A DNA stretch of 64,000 nt, from positions 62,001 through 126,000 of the forward strand of contig CAZZPK010000001.1 in the NCBI GenBank assembly GCA_964655995.1. Direction: 5' to 3'. Below are positions 8,292 through 16,951 of this stretch, piece after piece. Position numbers and translations under genes: made by a program. This DNA comes from JACPIA01 sp964655995 (GTDB lineage Bacteria; Patescibacteriota; Minisyncoccia; Phycocordibacterales; XYD1-FULL-46-19). Each line of letters opens with the position of its first letter. Position 1 is the stretch's first letter. The notes under the pieces were generated by a model. The model saw only the letters and a list, made by a program, of their open reading frames with translations. It ran no database searches and had not been told where the DNA came from.

Positions 8292-9073
8292 CCCTACTCC
8301 AAATTTTAATTTTAAGTGTTATTGAGGGGGTGACGGAGTTTTTACCAGTGTCCTCAACTGGGCACTTGATTTTGGCGACCAAGCTGCTTAATGTCACCGC
8401 CGCGCCGTTTGTTACCTCATTTACCATCGCTATCCAGTTGGGAGCGATTATGGCGGTGCTCATCTTGTATGGACGGCAATTGGCGGTTAATCGCCGCTTA
8501 GCCCTCCTGGCGGTGGCTGGGTTTGTGCCGACCGGCGCCATCGGCTTGGCGCTATATAGTCTGATTGTTAAAAAGTTGCTCAGTAGCCCCATGGTGGTTG
8601 TTTGGGCTTTGATCGGCGGCGGGTTGGTTTTGATTTTGTTTGAGTATTGGTATGGGCGGCGTTTTGCCGGCGCGACGACTAAAAGTTTAGGCGACTTGAC
8701 GGTTAAAGATGCGCTCTTGATCGGCTTGATCCAGTCGGTGTCGGTGGTTCCCGGAGTATCGCGCTCAGCCGCCACTATCGTGGCTGGCTTGGTGCGCGGC
8801 TTTAGTCGCGAGGCGATAGTCGCCTTCTCTTTTTTGTTGGCGGTGCCTACTATGGCCGCCGCCACCGGCTACGATCTTTTTAAAAACGGTTTCGTTTTCA
8901 CTAATGGCCAGTGGCTTACACTGGTCGGCGGGGCGATTATTTCTTGCGCGGTGGCGGCGGCGACTATCCGCTGGTTGGTCCGCTTTGTGGCCACCAACTC
9001 TTTTATTGTTTTTGGCGTTTATCGTATTATTATCGGGCTCATTTTTCTCTTTATTTTTACTGGTATTTTTTAA
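8288..9073 (+). CDS. uppP: Undecaprenyl-diphosphatase UppP (BacA family)
   Basis: 261 residues, polytopic. It removes phosphate from undecaprenyl diphosphate to regenerate the lipid carrier for peptidoglycan and glycans. The two family signatures are clear: IEGVTEFLPVSSTGHLIL near the N-terminus (E/Q-rich motif and catalytic Ser/His region) and SVVPGVSRSAATIVAGL around residue 155 (PGxSRSG-like motif, here with Ala after the Ser). Length is normal. Start ATG 8288 overlaps the DedA stop. It is followed by 92 bp of non-coding sequence with a TATAAT at 9131-9136. Confidence 0.96.
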   Translation: MTLLQILILSVIEGVTEFLPVSSTGHLILATKLLNVTAAPFVTSFTIAIQLGAIMAVLILYGRQLAVNRRLALLAVAGFVPTGAIGLALYSLIVKKLLSSPMVVVWALIGGGLVLILFEYWYGRRFAGATTKSLGDLTVKDALLIGLIQSVSVVPGVSRSAATIVAGLVRGFSREAIVAFSFLLAVPTMAAATGYDLFKNGFVFTNGQWLTLVGGAIISCAVAAATIRWLVRFVATNSFIVFGVYRIIIGLIFLFIFTGIF

Positions 9074-9165
9074 GTTTCAGTTATCCCCATTGACGTTTTA
9101 AATATAACGGTTTTTGGCGCAGCAGAGTGGTATAATTATTAGCAGATTCCTGACATAACAGACGG

Positions 9166-12100
9166 GTGATTCCTGTATTAAAAAAAATAATACGACGGAT
9201 TGCTCATTTCCTTCTTTTTTCGGCCGGCCCTTATCAAAATAGGGCTTTTGGTCGTGCCGGCATCTTGCTTTTAGCTACAGCTATTTTGATTAACTCGGTT
9301 ATTGCTCCTCTGACCGCTTTGGCCGCCATTAATCAGCAAATAAATTACCAGGGCAAATTAACCGACTCAAGCGATGTGGCGGTCTCCGATGGCAATTACA
9401 GCATTGTCTTTAGTTTGTACACAGCAGCGACCGGCGGTGCAGCGATTTGGACCGAGACTAAAACCGTCTCGGTAGACAACGGCTTGTTCAGCGTTATGTT
9501 GGGCGCAGACACCTCGCTGGCGTCAGTCAACTTTAATCAAACGCTTTATTTGGGGGTTAAGGTAGGATCGGACTCCGAGATGACGCCGCGCAAGATTATC
9601 GGCGCCGTGCCCGCCGCCTTTGAGGCCGACAAGCTCGATGGTCTGGATTCCACTAGTTTTGTCTTGGCCTCCACCACCACCTTACCAAATATTTGGAGTT
9701 TGCCCGGCCTTGGCCAGTATGGCTCCTCAAGTGCCACCACCACCGCGCTGGGTAATTTGGCGGTTATCGGCACTACCATTTTTAGCGGTCTGGTTAGTGG
9801 TTATCAGCAAATTTCTGCTCCCTTCTTTACTGCCACTTCTACCACTCAAGCCTCCACTTTCCCTTACGCCTCCTCTACCGCTCTTACCGCTACGATCGGC
9901 TTCTTCAACAATATCTTGGCTACTGCCTCGACCACACTCCAAAACTTTACCGGTGTAAACGCCACTACCACTAGCGCCACCACCACCAATTTAGCTATCA
10001 CCGGTCTCGGTCAAGGCTGGCTCCATGTCTCTGGCCCCGGCGCCGGCGTGACTTCATCTACTTCGCCCACGATCGCTTATTTAACCGCCACCTCCACCAC
10101 TGCCACCTCCACGTTTTACGGGAATGTGCAAATAATCGGCAATTTATTAACTAGCGGCGCTTCTACCACTGCTTCCAGTCAAGCTATTTTTACCCATGTT
10201 CCAACTTTGCCTCACACCTTTGGTAGTTGGTCTATTGGCGCATCGGGGTCCAATGTGAGCGATGCTACAATTTACATCAATCCGGCCACGGCCGCTGAGG
10301 ATACCAACTTGCTCGGCTTGGCTGTGGGTGGATCGGTCAAGTTTCTCGTTGATGCTGATGGTGACATTTTTGGCAATTCTCTTACTTTAGTTGGCGGTTC
10401 AACCTTAAGCACTTCCACTATCTCCACCTTGATTGTTGAAAATAATTCTTTTCTTGGTGATTCGGCCTCAAGCGACTGGACGCATATCAAAGGCTCGGCC
10501 TGGGTGGAGTCCAACAAATCAAGCGGGGCCTCCACCACCGCGCTCACTGTTACCCAAACCGGCTCGGGCGACTTTTTGCGCATCGCGGCCGACTATACCG
10601 ATGCCGCGGCTAACTTTGTAATTAAAAATGGGGGCAATGTCGGTATCGGCACCTCGACACCCAATTGGCTCTTACAAATGGCCGGCACTAGGCCCTTTTT
10701 TGCTTTGTCGGATACAAGCAGCAGTGCCAATCTTAAACATTGGACCCTTAGCTCGCAGGGCGGCAATCTCTACTTTGCCACTTCAAGCGATGCTTTGGCT
10801 ACCAGCACTATCGCCGCTTTGACGGTTAATCGGAATGGCTGGCTAGGTGTCGGTACTACTACGCCCGGAGCGGTGCTGGCTAGTGCCGGTCAGGCTTTAG
10901 CCCAATACTTTACCGCTTTTGGGACGCAGGCTTCCTCCCTACCTTACGCCTCCTCTACCGCTCTTACCGCTACGATCGGCTTCTTCAACAATATCTTGGC
11001 TACTGCCTCGACCACACTCCAAAACTTTACCGGTGTAAACGCCACTACCACTAGCGCCACCACCACCAATTTAGCTATCACCGGTCTCGGTCAAGGCTGG
11101 CTCCATGTCTCTGGCCCCGGCGCCGGCGTGACTTCATCTACTTCGCCCACGATCGCTTATTTAACCGCCACCTCCACCACTGCCACCTCCACGTTTTACG
11201 GGAATGTGCAAATAATCGGCAATTTATTAACTAGCGGCGCTTCTACCACTGCTTCCAGTCAAGCTATTTTTACCCATGTTCCAACTTTGCCTCACACCTT
11301 TGGTAGTTGGTCTATTGGCGCATCGGGGTCCAATGTGAGCGATGCTACAATTTACATCAATCCGGCCACGGCCGCTGAGGATACCAACTTGCTCGGCTTG
11401 GCTGTGGGTGGATCGGTCAAGTTTCTCGTTGATGCTGATGGTGACATTTTTGGCAATTCTCTTACTTTAGTTGGCGGTTCAACCTTAAGCACTTCCACTA
11501 TCTCCACCTTGATTGTTGAAAATAATTCTTTTCTTGGTGATTCGGCCTCAAGCGACTGGACGCATATCAAAGGCTCGGCCTGGGTGGAGTCCAACAAATC
11601 AAGCGGGGCCTCCACCACCGCGCTCACTGTTACCCAAACTGGTTCGGGCGACTTTTTGCGAGTGGCTACCGATTATGCGAGTGCGGTGGCAAATTTTATT
11701 ATTAAAAACTCCGGATTGATTGGGGTCGGTACCTCCAGTCCGTTTGCTAAATTCTCAATCCACGCAAATAGTAACGAAACCAATACTTCTTTATTTGAGG
11801 TTGGCTCATCGACTGCCAGTGCCACTACTACTTTATTTAAAATAACCAATACAGGGAATGTTGGCATTGGTTTAACCAGTCCAACGGCCTCCCTCCATAT
11901 TCAAGGGTCAGGTATTCAGTTTGAGGGAGCGGCTGACAACTTGGCCGGCAAGAGCAATGTTGACTTTATTACTTACAGTCATACTGCCAGCCCAACAGCT
12001 ACCGATCGTGGTTTTGGATTTTATTCCGGTTCCGGTTCGACTCACTTAATGTCTATTTTAAACAATGGCAATGTTGGTATTGGTACCACCTCACCCTACG

Positions 12101-14844
12101 CTAAACTGTCTGTTGTTGGCCCGGTAGTGGCCGAGTATTTCCACGCCACCTCCACCACTGCCACCTCTACTTTTGCTGGTGATTTTAGAATTGGTGGGTC
12201 TACCGGTATTGTTGCTTGGGTTAATGAGGGTAATGCTATTGTGGCTCAAGGTTCATTAAGCATTGGCGGTACATCACCAGAGAATGGTCTGTCAGTTACA
12301 CGGGTAGGTGGGACAGACGCTACTTTTGCTCGTTTCCGCGCATCAGCCTCCGGATCGTTTATTCAAATTCTCGCTTCTGGTGGTGGTGCTGTGATGCAAG
12401 GTCGTGATACCTCGGCCGCTCGCTGGCAATTATTAGATACCAATGGTCATATTTATTTTGCCCAAGTAGCTGGCGACTTTGGCTTTGGTGTCTCCTCACC
12501 AACCGCTCGGATGCAAATTGCCACTTCCACCACCGCCTCATCCACTACCAAGTGGTCTAATAGCTCTACCGGCTCCACCATTACCGACGGTTTTGAGGTT
12601 GGTATCGGGGCAGATGGCAATAACTGGATTTGGGGAATGGAGAATACGCCGATTAAAATCGGTACTAATAATGTGGAACGTTTAACAGTAACAGCTGGTG
12701 GTAATGTGGGAGTGGGGACTACTAGTCCGTCAGCCGCGCTGGCAATTACTGGCGGCATATTTACTACAGCCTCGTCTACTTTGATGAACGGTATTGATTT
12801 AACGGCTGGTTGTTTCTCGATCCGTGGCACCTGTTTTGCCAGCGGTGGATCGGGGACGGTTAATACCGGAGCAATAAATTCTCTAGCTTATTATCCTGGT
12901 ACGGGCACGACGGTTGACGATGCCACTGGCTTGCTCTGGCTCTCCGCCTCTAACCGGTTGGTGGTAGCCACTAGTACCGGTAGTGCTAGTTTGGATACCA
13001 ACTTCATTAATCAAGGATTTGCCGGCGGCTCCACTGGTGATGCTGGTGATTCGCTTTATATTTCTTATGGTGGGGACTCCAGTGTAGGTGGTCCGTCTGG
13101 CGGTACCGGTGGTGCCGGTGGCTCGGTTTTTATCTCTGGCGGTGGAGATGCTGATGACAATGGTACCGGTGGTGCCGGCGGTACGGTGACTTTGGTGGCT
13201 GGCGGAACTTTTGACTCCGGCGGCTCATATGGCGCTGACGGCACGGTTAATATCGGTAATATGTCGGGGGATCGTGGTGCTAAATTATCTATTTATGGTA
13301 GTGCCACTACCACCGGTAATTTGTGGGTATTGGGAGGAAAGATTAACTCGGCTGCCGCCGTCTCTAACAGTATTAAACTTTCGTCTTATGATACTGATAT
13401 TTCCCGAGCAGACGATGGTATTTCTAGTAGCCCAACAGGTGGTACTGGCGGGTCTGTTTATTTAGGTATCGGTGGGAGAGGATTTAACGAGCAAGGATTA
13501 AATGATGGTGGTGCCGGTGGAACCGGAGGAACTCTTTATTTGGCTGGTGGTGGTGATGCTGGTGATGATGCTGATGACACTACAAATGGTGGCGCTGGCG
13601 GCACAATCAACTTAGTAGCGGGTGGTCTACCTAATCAGGATACTGGTGGTGGCTCCTATGGCAACGACGGTACGGTTAATATCGGCAATAGTGCCGGACA
13701 AAAAAATGCCACTTTAAATGTCTATGGCACCATCGGGGTAATGTTCCGCAATACGGCTACCACTAATGGAGTTTGTCATTCTGGCTCGGATTTAGATGGT
13801 ACTGATACTACCAATTCATATAACCTAGTAGCCTGTAATAATGGCGCCGGCGATATTGCCGAATTTTATCCTACTAAAGATGATGTTGAGACGGGCCACA
13901 TTGTGGCCACCAGCGACGAACTGCTTGACTATCAGGCTGAGGGCTCCGATCCGCGCACCGGCGAGACTCTTGATCTTGGTCCGGCCAAAGTAGCGGTGTT
14001 GCAACGTGCGCCGGTTGATGGCGCCGGCATCCTGGGGGTGGTTTCTAAAGCGCCGTTCCAAACTTTTGGTAAAGATGTGCTTAAAGCCGGCACTCATCAT
14101 CAGCCGGTGGCTCTGGTTGGGCGTGTGTCGGTAAAAGTTAAATTAGATAACGGTGAGATCAACGCCGGTGATTTGATCGCGCTTTCAACCTCCACACCAG
14201 GAGTCGGTGTTAAGGCCATACAATCGGGAGTTGTCATCGGCACTGCTTTAAATGATTTTACCGCCGATTCAAATGTGGATGGGGATGGGGTGGGAGAGGT
14301 GATGGTATTTATTAATCTAAGTTATCGTAAAATCTCTAGTTCGGTTAATAATGGGAAGATTGATGGCATTTGGACAGTAGATGATGAGACCGGCGATATT
14401 AAAGCTTTTGCCGCGCTGGATTTGGCCGGCTTTGAGATCCGGAATGTCCGGGCGATTACCAGCGCCTCGGGCAAATGGAGCATTGATGAGAACGGCAAGT
14501 TATTAACTCAAGACATTGAGACCAAGCGTCTCTTGGTAGAGGAGGGCGTCACTACCCGCGACAAAAAATCCGGCGATTATTATTGTATTTATGTTGAAGG
14601 TGGATCGGTTAAAACCGATAAGGGCCGCTGCGAGGACCTGCTTGATGGAGGTGATGATATTGAAGACAGTAATAATGGCGGCGACAGCCCAGCTCCCGAA
14701 TCGGAATCAGAACCAGAGCCAGAACCGGAGCCCGAAGTAACTCCAGAGCCTGAACCAGCTCCCGAGGACTCACCTCAAGAGGAGTCAGTATCCGAGGAGA
14801 GTCCTCCGGTAGAAGAGCCAGCACCCGAGCCCTCAGTCAGTTAA
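9166..14844 (+). CDS. Giant secreted repeat protein with 'VGIGTTSP' motifs and acidic Pro/Glu tail
   Basis: 1892 residues. The N-terminus has a basic stretch then a hydrophobic helix (about residues 30-52, ending TALA), a likely signal peptide or anchor. Residues ~55-170 resemble the 'QINYQGKL' domain common on such proteins. The middle is Ser/Thr/Ala-rich with repeated NVGIGTTSP/IGVGTSSP motifs like those of phage tail-fibre and CPR surface proteins, and Gly-rich blocks (residues ~1285-1510). Residues ~1560-1740 form a conserved-looking module (GDIAEFYPTKDDVETGHIV...GRVSVKVKLDNGEINAGDLI) like domains near the ends of fibre proteins. The tail is an E/P/S low-complexity run. A 698-bp exact internal duplication is present. 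GTG start; probably an adhesin or surface fibre. Confidence 0.85.
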   Translation: MIPVLKKIIRRIAHFLLFSAGPYQNRAFGRAGILLLATAILINSVIAPLTALAAINQQINYQGKLTDSSDVAVSDGNYSIVFSLYTAATGGAAIWTETKTVSVDNGLFSVMLGADTSLASVNFNQTLYLGVKVGSDSEMTPRKIIGAVPAAFEADKLDGLDSTSFVLASTTTLPNIWSLPGLGQYGSSSATTTALGNLAVIGTTIFSGLVSGYQQISAPFFTATSTTQASTFPYASSTALTATIGFFNNILATASTTLQNFTGVNATTTSATTTNLAITGLGQGWLHVSGPGAGVTSSTSPTIAYLTATSTTATSTFYGNVQIIGNLLTSGASTTASSQAIFTHVPTLPHTFGSWSIGASGSNVSDATIYINPATAAEDTNLLGLAVGGSVKFLVDADGDIFGNSLTLVGGSTLSTSTISTLIVENNSFLGDSASSDWTHIKGSAWVESNKSSGASTTALTVTQTGSGDFLRIAADYTDAAANFVIKNGGNVGIGTSTPNWLLQMAGTRPFFALSDTSSSANLKHWTLSSQGGNLYFATSSDALATSTIAALTVNRNGWLGVGTTTPGAVLASAGQALAQYFTAFGTQASSLPYASSTALTATIGFFNNILATASTTLQNFTGVNATTTSATTTNLAITGLGQGWLHVSGPGAGVTSSTSPTIAYLTATSTTATSTFYGNVQIIGNLLTSGASTTASSQAIFTHVPTLPHTFGSWSIGASGSNVSDATIYINPATAAEDTNLLGLAVGGSVKFLVDADGDIFGNSLTLVGGSTLSTSTISTLIVENNSFLGDSASSDWTHIKGSAWVESNKSSGASTTALTVTQTGSGDFLRVATDYASAVANFIIKNSGLIGVGTSSPFAKFSIHANSNETNTSLFEVGSSTASATTTLFKITNTGNVGIGLTSPTASLHIQGSGIQFEGAADNLAGKSNVDFITYSHTASPTATDRGFGFYSGSGSTHLMSILNNGNVGIGTTSPYAKLSVVGPVVAEYFHATSTTATSTFAGDFRIGGSTGIVAWVNEGNAIVAQGSLSIGGTSPENGLSVTRVGGTDATFARFRASASGSFIQILASGGGAVMQGRDTSAARWQLLDTNGHIYFAQVAGDFGFGVSSPTARMQIATSTTASSTTKWSNSSTGSTITDGFEVGIGADGNNWIWGMENTPIKIGTNNVERLTVTAGGNVGVGTTSPSAALAITGGIFTTASSTLMNGIDLTAGCFSIRGTCFASGGSGTVNTGAINSLAYYPGTGTTVDDATGLLWLSASNRLVVATSTGSASLDTNFINQGFAGGSTGDAGDSLYISYGGDSSVGGPSGGTGGAGGSVFISGGGDADDNGTGGAGGTVTLVAGGTFDSGGSYGADGTVNIGNMSGDRGAKLSIYGSATTTGNLWVLGGKINSAAAVSNSIKLSSYDTDISRADDGISSSPTGGTGGSVYLGIGGRGFNEQGLNDGGAGGTGGTLYLAGGGDAGDDADDTTNGGAGGTINLVAGGLPNQDTGGGSYGNDGTVNIGNSAGQKNATLNVYGTIGVMFRNTATTNGVCHSGSDLDGTDTTNSYNLVACNNGAGDIAEFYPTKDDVETGHIVATSDELLDYQAEGSDPRTGETLDLGPAKVAVLQRAPVDGAGILGVVSKAPFQTFGKDVLKAGTHHQPVALVGRVSVKVKLDNGEINAGDLIALSTSTPGVGVKAIQSGVVIGTALNDFTADSNVDGDGVGEVMVFINLSYRKISSSVNNGKIDGIWTVDDETGDIKAFAALDLAGFEIRNVRAITSASGKWSIDENGKLLTQDIETKRLLVEEGVTTRDKKSGDYYCIYVEGGSVKTDKGRCEDLLDGGDDIEDSNNGGDSPAPESESEPEPEPEPEVTPEPEPAPEDSPQEESVSEESPPVEEPAPEPSVS
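9862..10559 (+). repeat. 698-bp perfect direct repeat, copy 1
   Basis: Identical base for base to 10942-11639, exactly 1080 bp (360 codons) downstream in the same frame. Mismatches begin immediately outside (C/A at 9861/10941 and C/T at 10560/11640). Confidence 0.95.
10942..11639 (+). repeat. 698-bp perfect direct repeat, copy 2
   Basis: Second copy of 9862-10559. The unique segment between the two (10560-10941) carries one IGTSTP motif. No silent changes occur in 698 bp, which indicates a very recent duplication or gene conversion, or an assembly effect. Confidence 0.95.
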
Positions 14845-14859
14845 AGGACATGTCCTTTA
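14842..14859. repeat. 18-bp perfect palindrome over the stop codon
   Basis: TAAAGGACA/TGTCCTTTA without a spacer; the first three bases are the stop codon of the giant protein gene. It could be a protein-binding site or part of a termination region. Confidence 0.5.
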
Positions 14860-14874
14860 TAAAGTCTTATTTTT

Positions 14875-14898
14875 AGCCAGTTATTAAGCAAACTGGCT
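14875..14898 (+). terminator. Terminator-like hairpin
   Basis: AGCCAGTT pairs with AACTGGCT around an 8-nt loop; it is followed by A/T-rich sequence but only short T runs, so termination strength is uncertain. Confidence 0.45.
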
Positions 14899-14939
14899 AT
14901 TAATTTGGCTGTCACCGTGCTTAGATTGGTACCAATGGC

Positions 14940-14968
14940 TTGACTTAGCCGGGCCAGTGTACTAGTAA
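14940..14968 (+). promoter_or_regulatory. Predicted promoter of the peptidoglycan-binding protein gene
   Basis: TTGACT at 14940-14945, 17-bp spacer, TAGTAA at 14963-14968. This would give an ~80-nt leader for the gene at 15057. The leader contains the direct repeat TAGCTCTTT twice (14981 and 15003). Confidence 0.45.
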
Positions 14969-15056
14969 TAAGCTAAACAGATAGCTCTTTGATTTTGTCA
15001 TATAGCTCTTTTTAGGAAGTTCGCCTTTTATTAATTTTAAGCAATTCTCTAAAAAG

Positions 15057-16832
15057 ATGCTGGCAAGATCAGCCCGTTTTTTCTATGTATCTAAAGCCCT
15101 AACACTAGGGCTAATTGTCGTGCTTGCCAGCATTGCAATTTTGTCAGTGGTTAACCCACGTATCGCTTTGGCCGAGGAGATCCAAGAGACAATCTCCGAC
15201 TCCGAGGCGGTGGTCCCTGAAGCAACAACGGAGGTAATAACAGAAACGGAAGTAACAGAAATGGAAGTGGTAGAGGAGCCCACAGAGACACCAGCCGAGG
15301 AGCCGGCTGTTGATGAGTTGTCCGCTGAAGAGCCGGTAACAGAGCAAGTTGAGGCCATCTCAACAGAGACGGAGACTACAGAGACAGAGGCGGTAGAAGT
15401 GGTGGAAGCAGAAGAAGTAGAAGTAATGGTAGAAGTGAAAGCCAGAGAGATTACCGAGTCTGCTCCGCAAGTAGCTGATGAGGGTAATTTTACCACCGCC
15501 GGCGACGAGGAGCCGACTCAAGAACCGGCCGTTGGCGCCGAGTTTACTTTTACTACTAACGATGACAATGAACCGATTGGCGTCCCGGCCATCGGCAATG
15601 AATTGTCATTTACCACCACTGATGATGCGTCTACCCCTGTAATCGTCGTTTCTAATGAACTCACTTTTACCACTACCGGTGACGGTGGCGGTGAGGATAA
15701 CGAGGTTGTCTCCGGCGAACTCACTTTTACCACCAGCGATGGTGGCGGCGGTCCGACTGACGAGGTGGTCTCGGGCGAACTTACCTTTACCACTACCGGT
15801 GACGGTGGCGGTGAGGATAACGAGGTTGTCTCCGGCGAACTCACTTTTACCACCAGCGATGGTGGCGGCGGTCCGACTGACGAGGTGGTCTCGGGCGAAC
15901 TTACCTTTACCACTACCGGTGACGGTGGCGGTGGAGGCGGTGGAGGCGGTGGAGGAGGCCATCGTCGTCCAGCCAAACCGCCGGTCGAGTTGCCCGCCCA
16001 ATGTTTGCCTTACCTACTTAAGTTTATTAAGTGGGGTGCCGACAACGATCCGGTCGAGGTCCGCAAATTGCAATATTTCTTAAGGGACTTTGAAGGTTTT
16101 GCCAATGTCGAGGTGACCGGTTTTTACGACCGAGCGACCTTTGATGCGGTATCCATTTTCCAAAAACGCTATTCAGGCGACGTGCTTTCGCCATGGGGGA
16201 TCACCGACTCCACCGGTTATGTTTACATTACGACGACTTTAAAAATAAATTACATTGTCTGCGGTATTGACCGGCCGATCGACCTTGATCTCCGGGAGCG
16301 TTACCGCGCGGCCCTGGAGCGGGGCGGCGAGTTTAATCCGGACATTGAGCCGGAGCCGCTAGCGACTACTACTGCCACCACGGCACCGGAGGCTAAACAA
16401 AGTTTCCTCCAGGCGGCCGCTGCGGCTTTGCTCGATTTTGCTAAATGGCTTAATTGGTGTTACATTTTGCCGCTCATTTTGTTAATTATCATCATTGTTC
16501 TCTTCCTTTTGTGGCAGGAGGCGCGCCGGGAGCGCGACAAGGTCCGGAGGGAAAAGGAGCTCGCCCAAGCGCTCTTGGCGGCGGTAACGCGCGAGCACAA
16601 CGAGAGCGAGACTGACCAGGCCGCCGTGCCGATGTCGGAGGCTCTGCTCTCATCGAGCCTCTTTCAGCCGACGGCGCTTAATCCTAAAATCGAGTCGGCA
16701 GCGGCAATAGAAGAGGTGATTGAAACATCATTAGACGAGGGGGTTCCGCCCGAGGCCTTGTCTGAGTGGCAGGCGATAGAGCCGCCGCCGGAGGATGAGG
16801 AGGGTTACGCCGAGATTGACAAAACATCCTAA
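15057..16832 (+). CDS. Anchored surface protein with TFTT repeats, peptidoglycan-binding domain and cytoplasmic tail
   Basis: 591 residues. A signal-like helix (residues ~10-40, ending IALAEE) is followed by a Glu/Val/Thr-rich acidic stretch and seven or eight copies of a 20-residue-type repeat built on GELTFTTxDGGGG. A Gly run and basic turn (GGHRRPAK) lead into a peptidoglycan_binding_1-type domain (residues ~315-405: GADNDPVEVRKLQYFLRDFE...VTGFYDRATFDAVSIFQKRY). A membrane helix (LNWCYILPLILLIIIIVLFLLW, ~residues 465-487) precedes a charged, coiled-coil-prone tail. If the N-terminal helix is cleaved, the tail is cytoplasmic. The protein could link the cell wall to the membrane; function unknown. 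Confidence 0.85.
   Translation: MLARSARFFYVSKALTLGLIVVLASIAILSVVNPRIALAEEIQETISDSEAVVPEATTEVITETEVTEMEVVEEPTETPAEEPAVDELSAEEPVTEQVEAISTETETTETEAVEVVEAEEVEVMVEVKAREITESAPQVADEGNFTTAGDEEPTQEPAVGAEFTFTTNDDNEPIGVPAIGNELSFTTTDDASTPVIVVSNELTFTTTGDGGGEDNEVVSGELTFTTSDGGGGPTDEVVSGELTFTTTGDGGGEDNEVVSGELTFTTSDGGGGPTDEVVSGELTFTTTGDGGGGGGGGGGGGHRRPAKPPVELPAQCLPYLLKFIKWGADNDPVEVRKLQYFLRDFEGFANVEVTGFYDRATFDAVSIFQKRYSGDVLSPWGITDSTGYVYITTTLKINYIVCGIDRPIDLDLRERYRAALERGGEFNPDIEPEPLATTTATTAPEAKQSFLQAAAAALLDFAKWLNWCYILPLILLIIIIVLFLLWQEARRERDKVRREKELAQALLAAVTREHNESETDQAAVPMSEALLSSSLFQPTALNPKIESAAAIEEVIETSLDEGVPPEALSEWQAIEPPPEDEEGYAEIDKTS
15661..15900 (+). repeat. Two tandem 120-bp repeats in coding sequence
   Basis: 15661-15780 and 15781-15900 differ only at two positions near the start of each unit, and a third partial unit starts at 15901. 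They encode the GELTFTT repeats. Near-identity at silent sites implies recent expansion. Confidence 0.9.
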
Positions 16833-16875
16833 ATCTGGCAGGGATAAAGGTAGAAGTTTGGAAAAAGTAATGTTG

Positions 16876-16950
16876 AGCCTGGGTCCTGTTGACCTAGGCT
16901 TTGCAGTTGTCAAAACCCCCAGCCTTGGGCTGGGAGCATAAGGAGGAGGA
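16876..16950 (+). promoter_or_regulatory. Leader with two hairpins and a strong Shine-Dalgarno
   Basis: AGCCTGGGTC/GACCTAGGCT (16876-16900) forms a 10-bp stem and CCCAGCC/GGCTGGG (16918-16934) a 7-bp stem. AAGGAGGAGGA at 16940-16950 lies directly before the ATG at 16952. Such a full Shine-Dalgarno is rare in this window and decides the start. Confidence 0.6.
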
Positions 16951-16951
16951 A

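Noticed and set aside
9166..14844. Prophage tail fibre
   Set aside because: The VGIGTTSP motifs resemble phage fibres, but there are no phage genes nearby. The protein has a signal-like helix and sits with other secreted proteins, so a cellular surface protein is more likely.
15518..16001. Long antisense frames (Pro- and Ser-rich) opposite the TFTT repeats
   Set aside because: They are by-products of the G-rich 120-bp repeats, with low-complexity translations and no start context.
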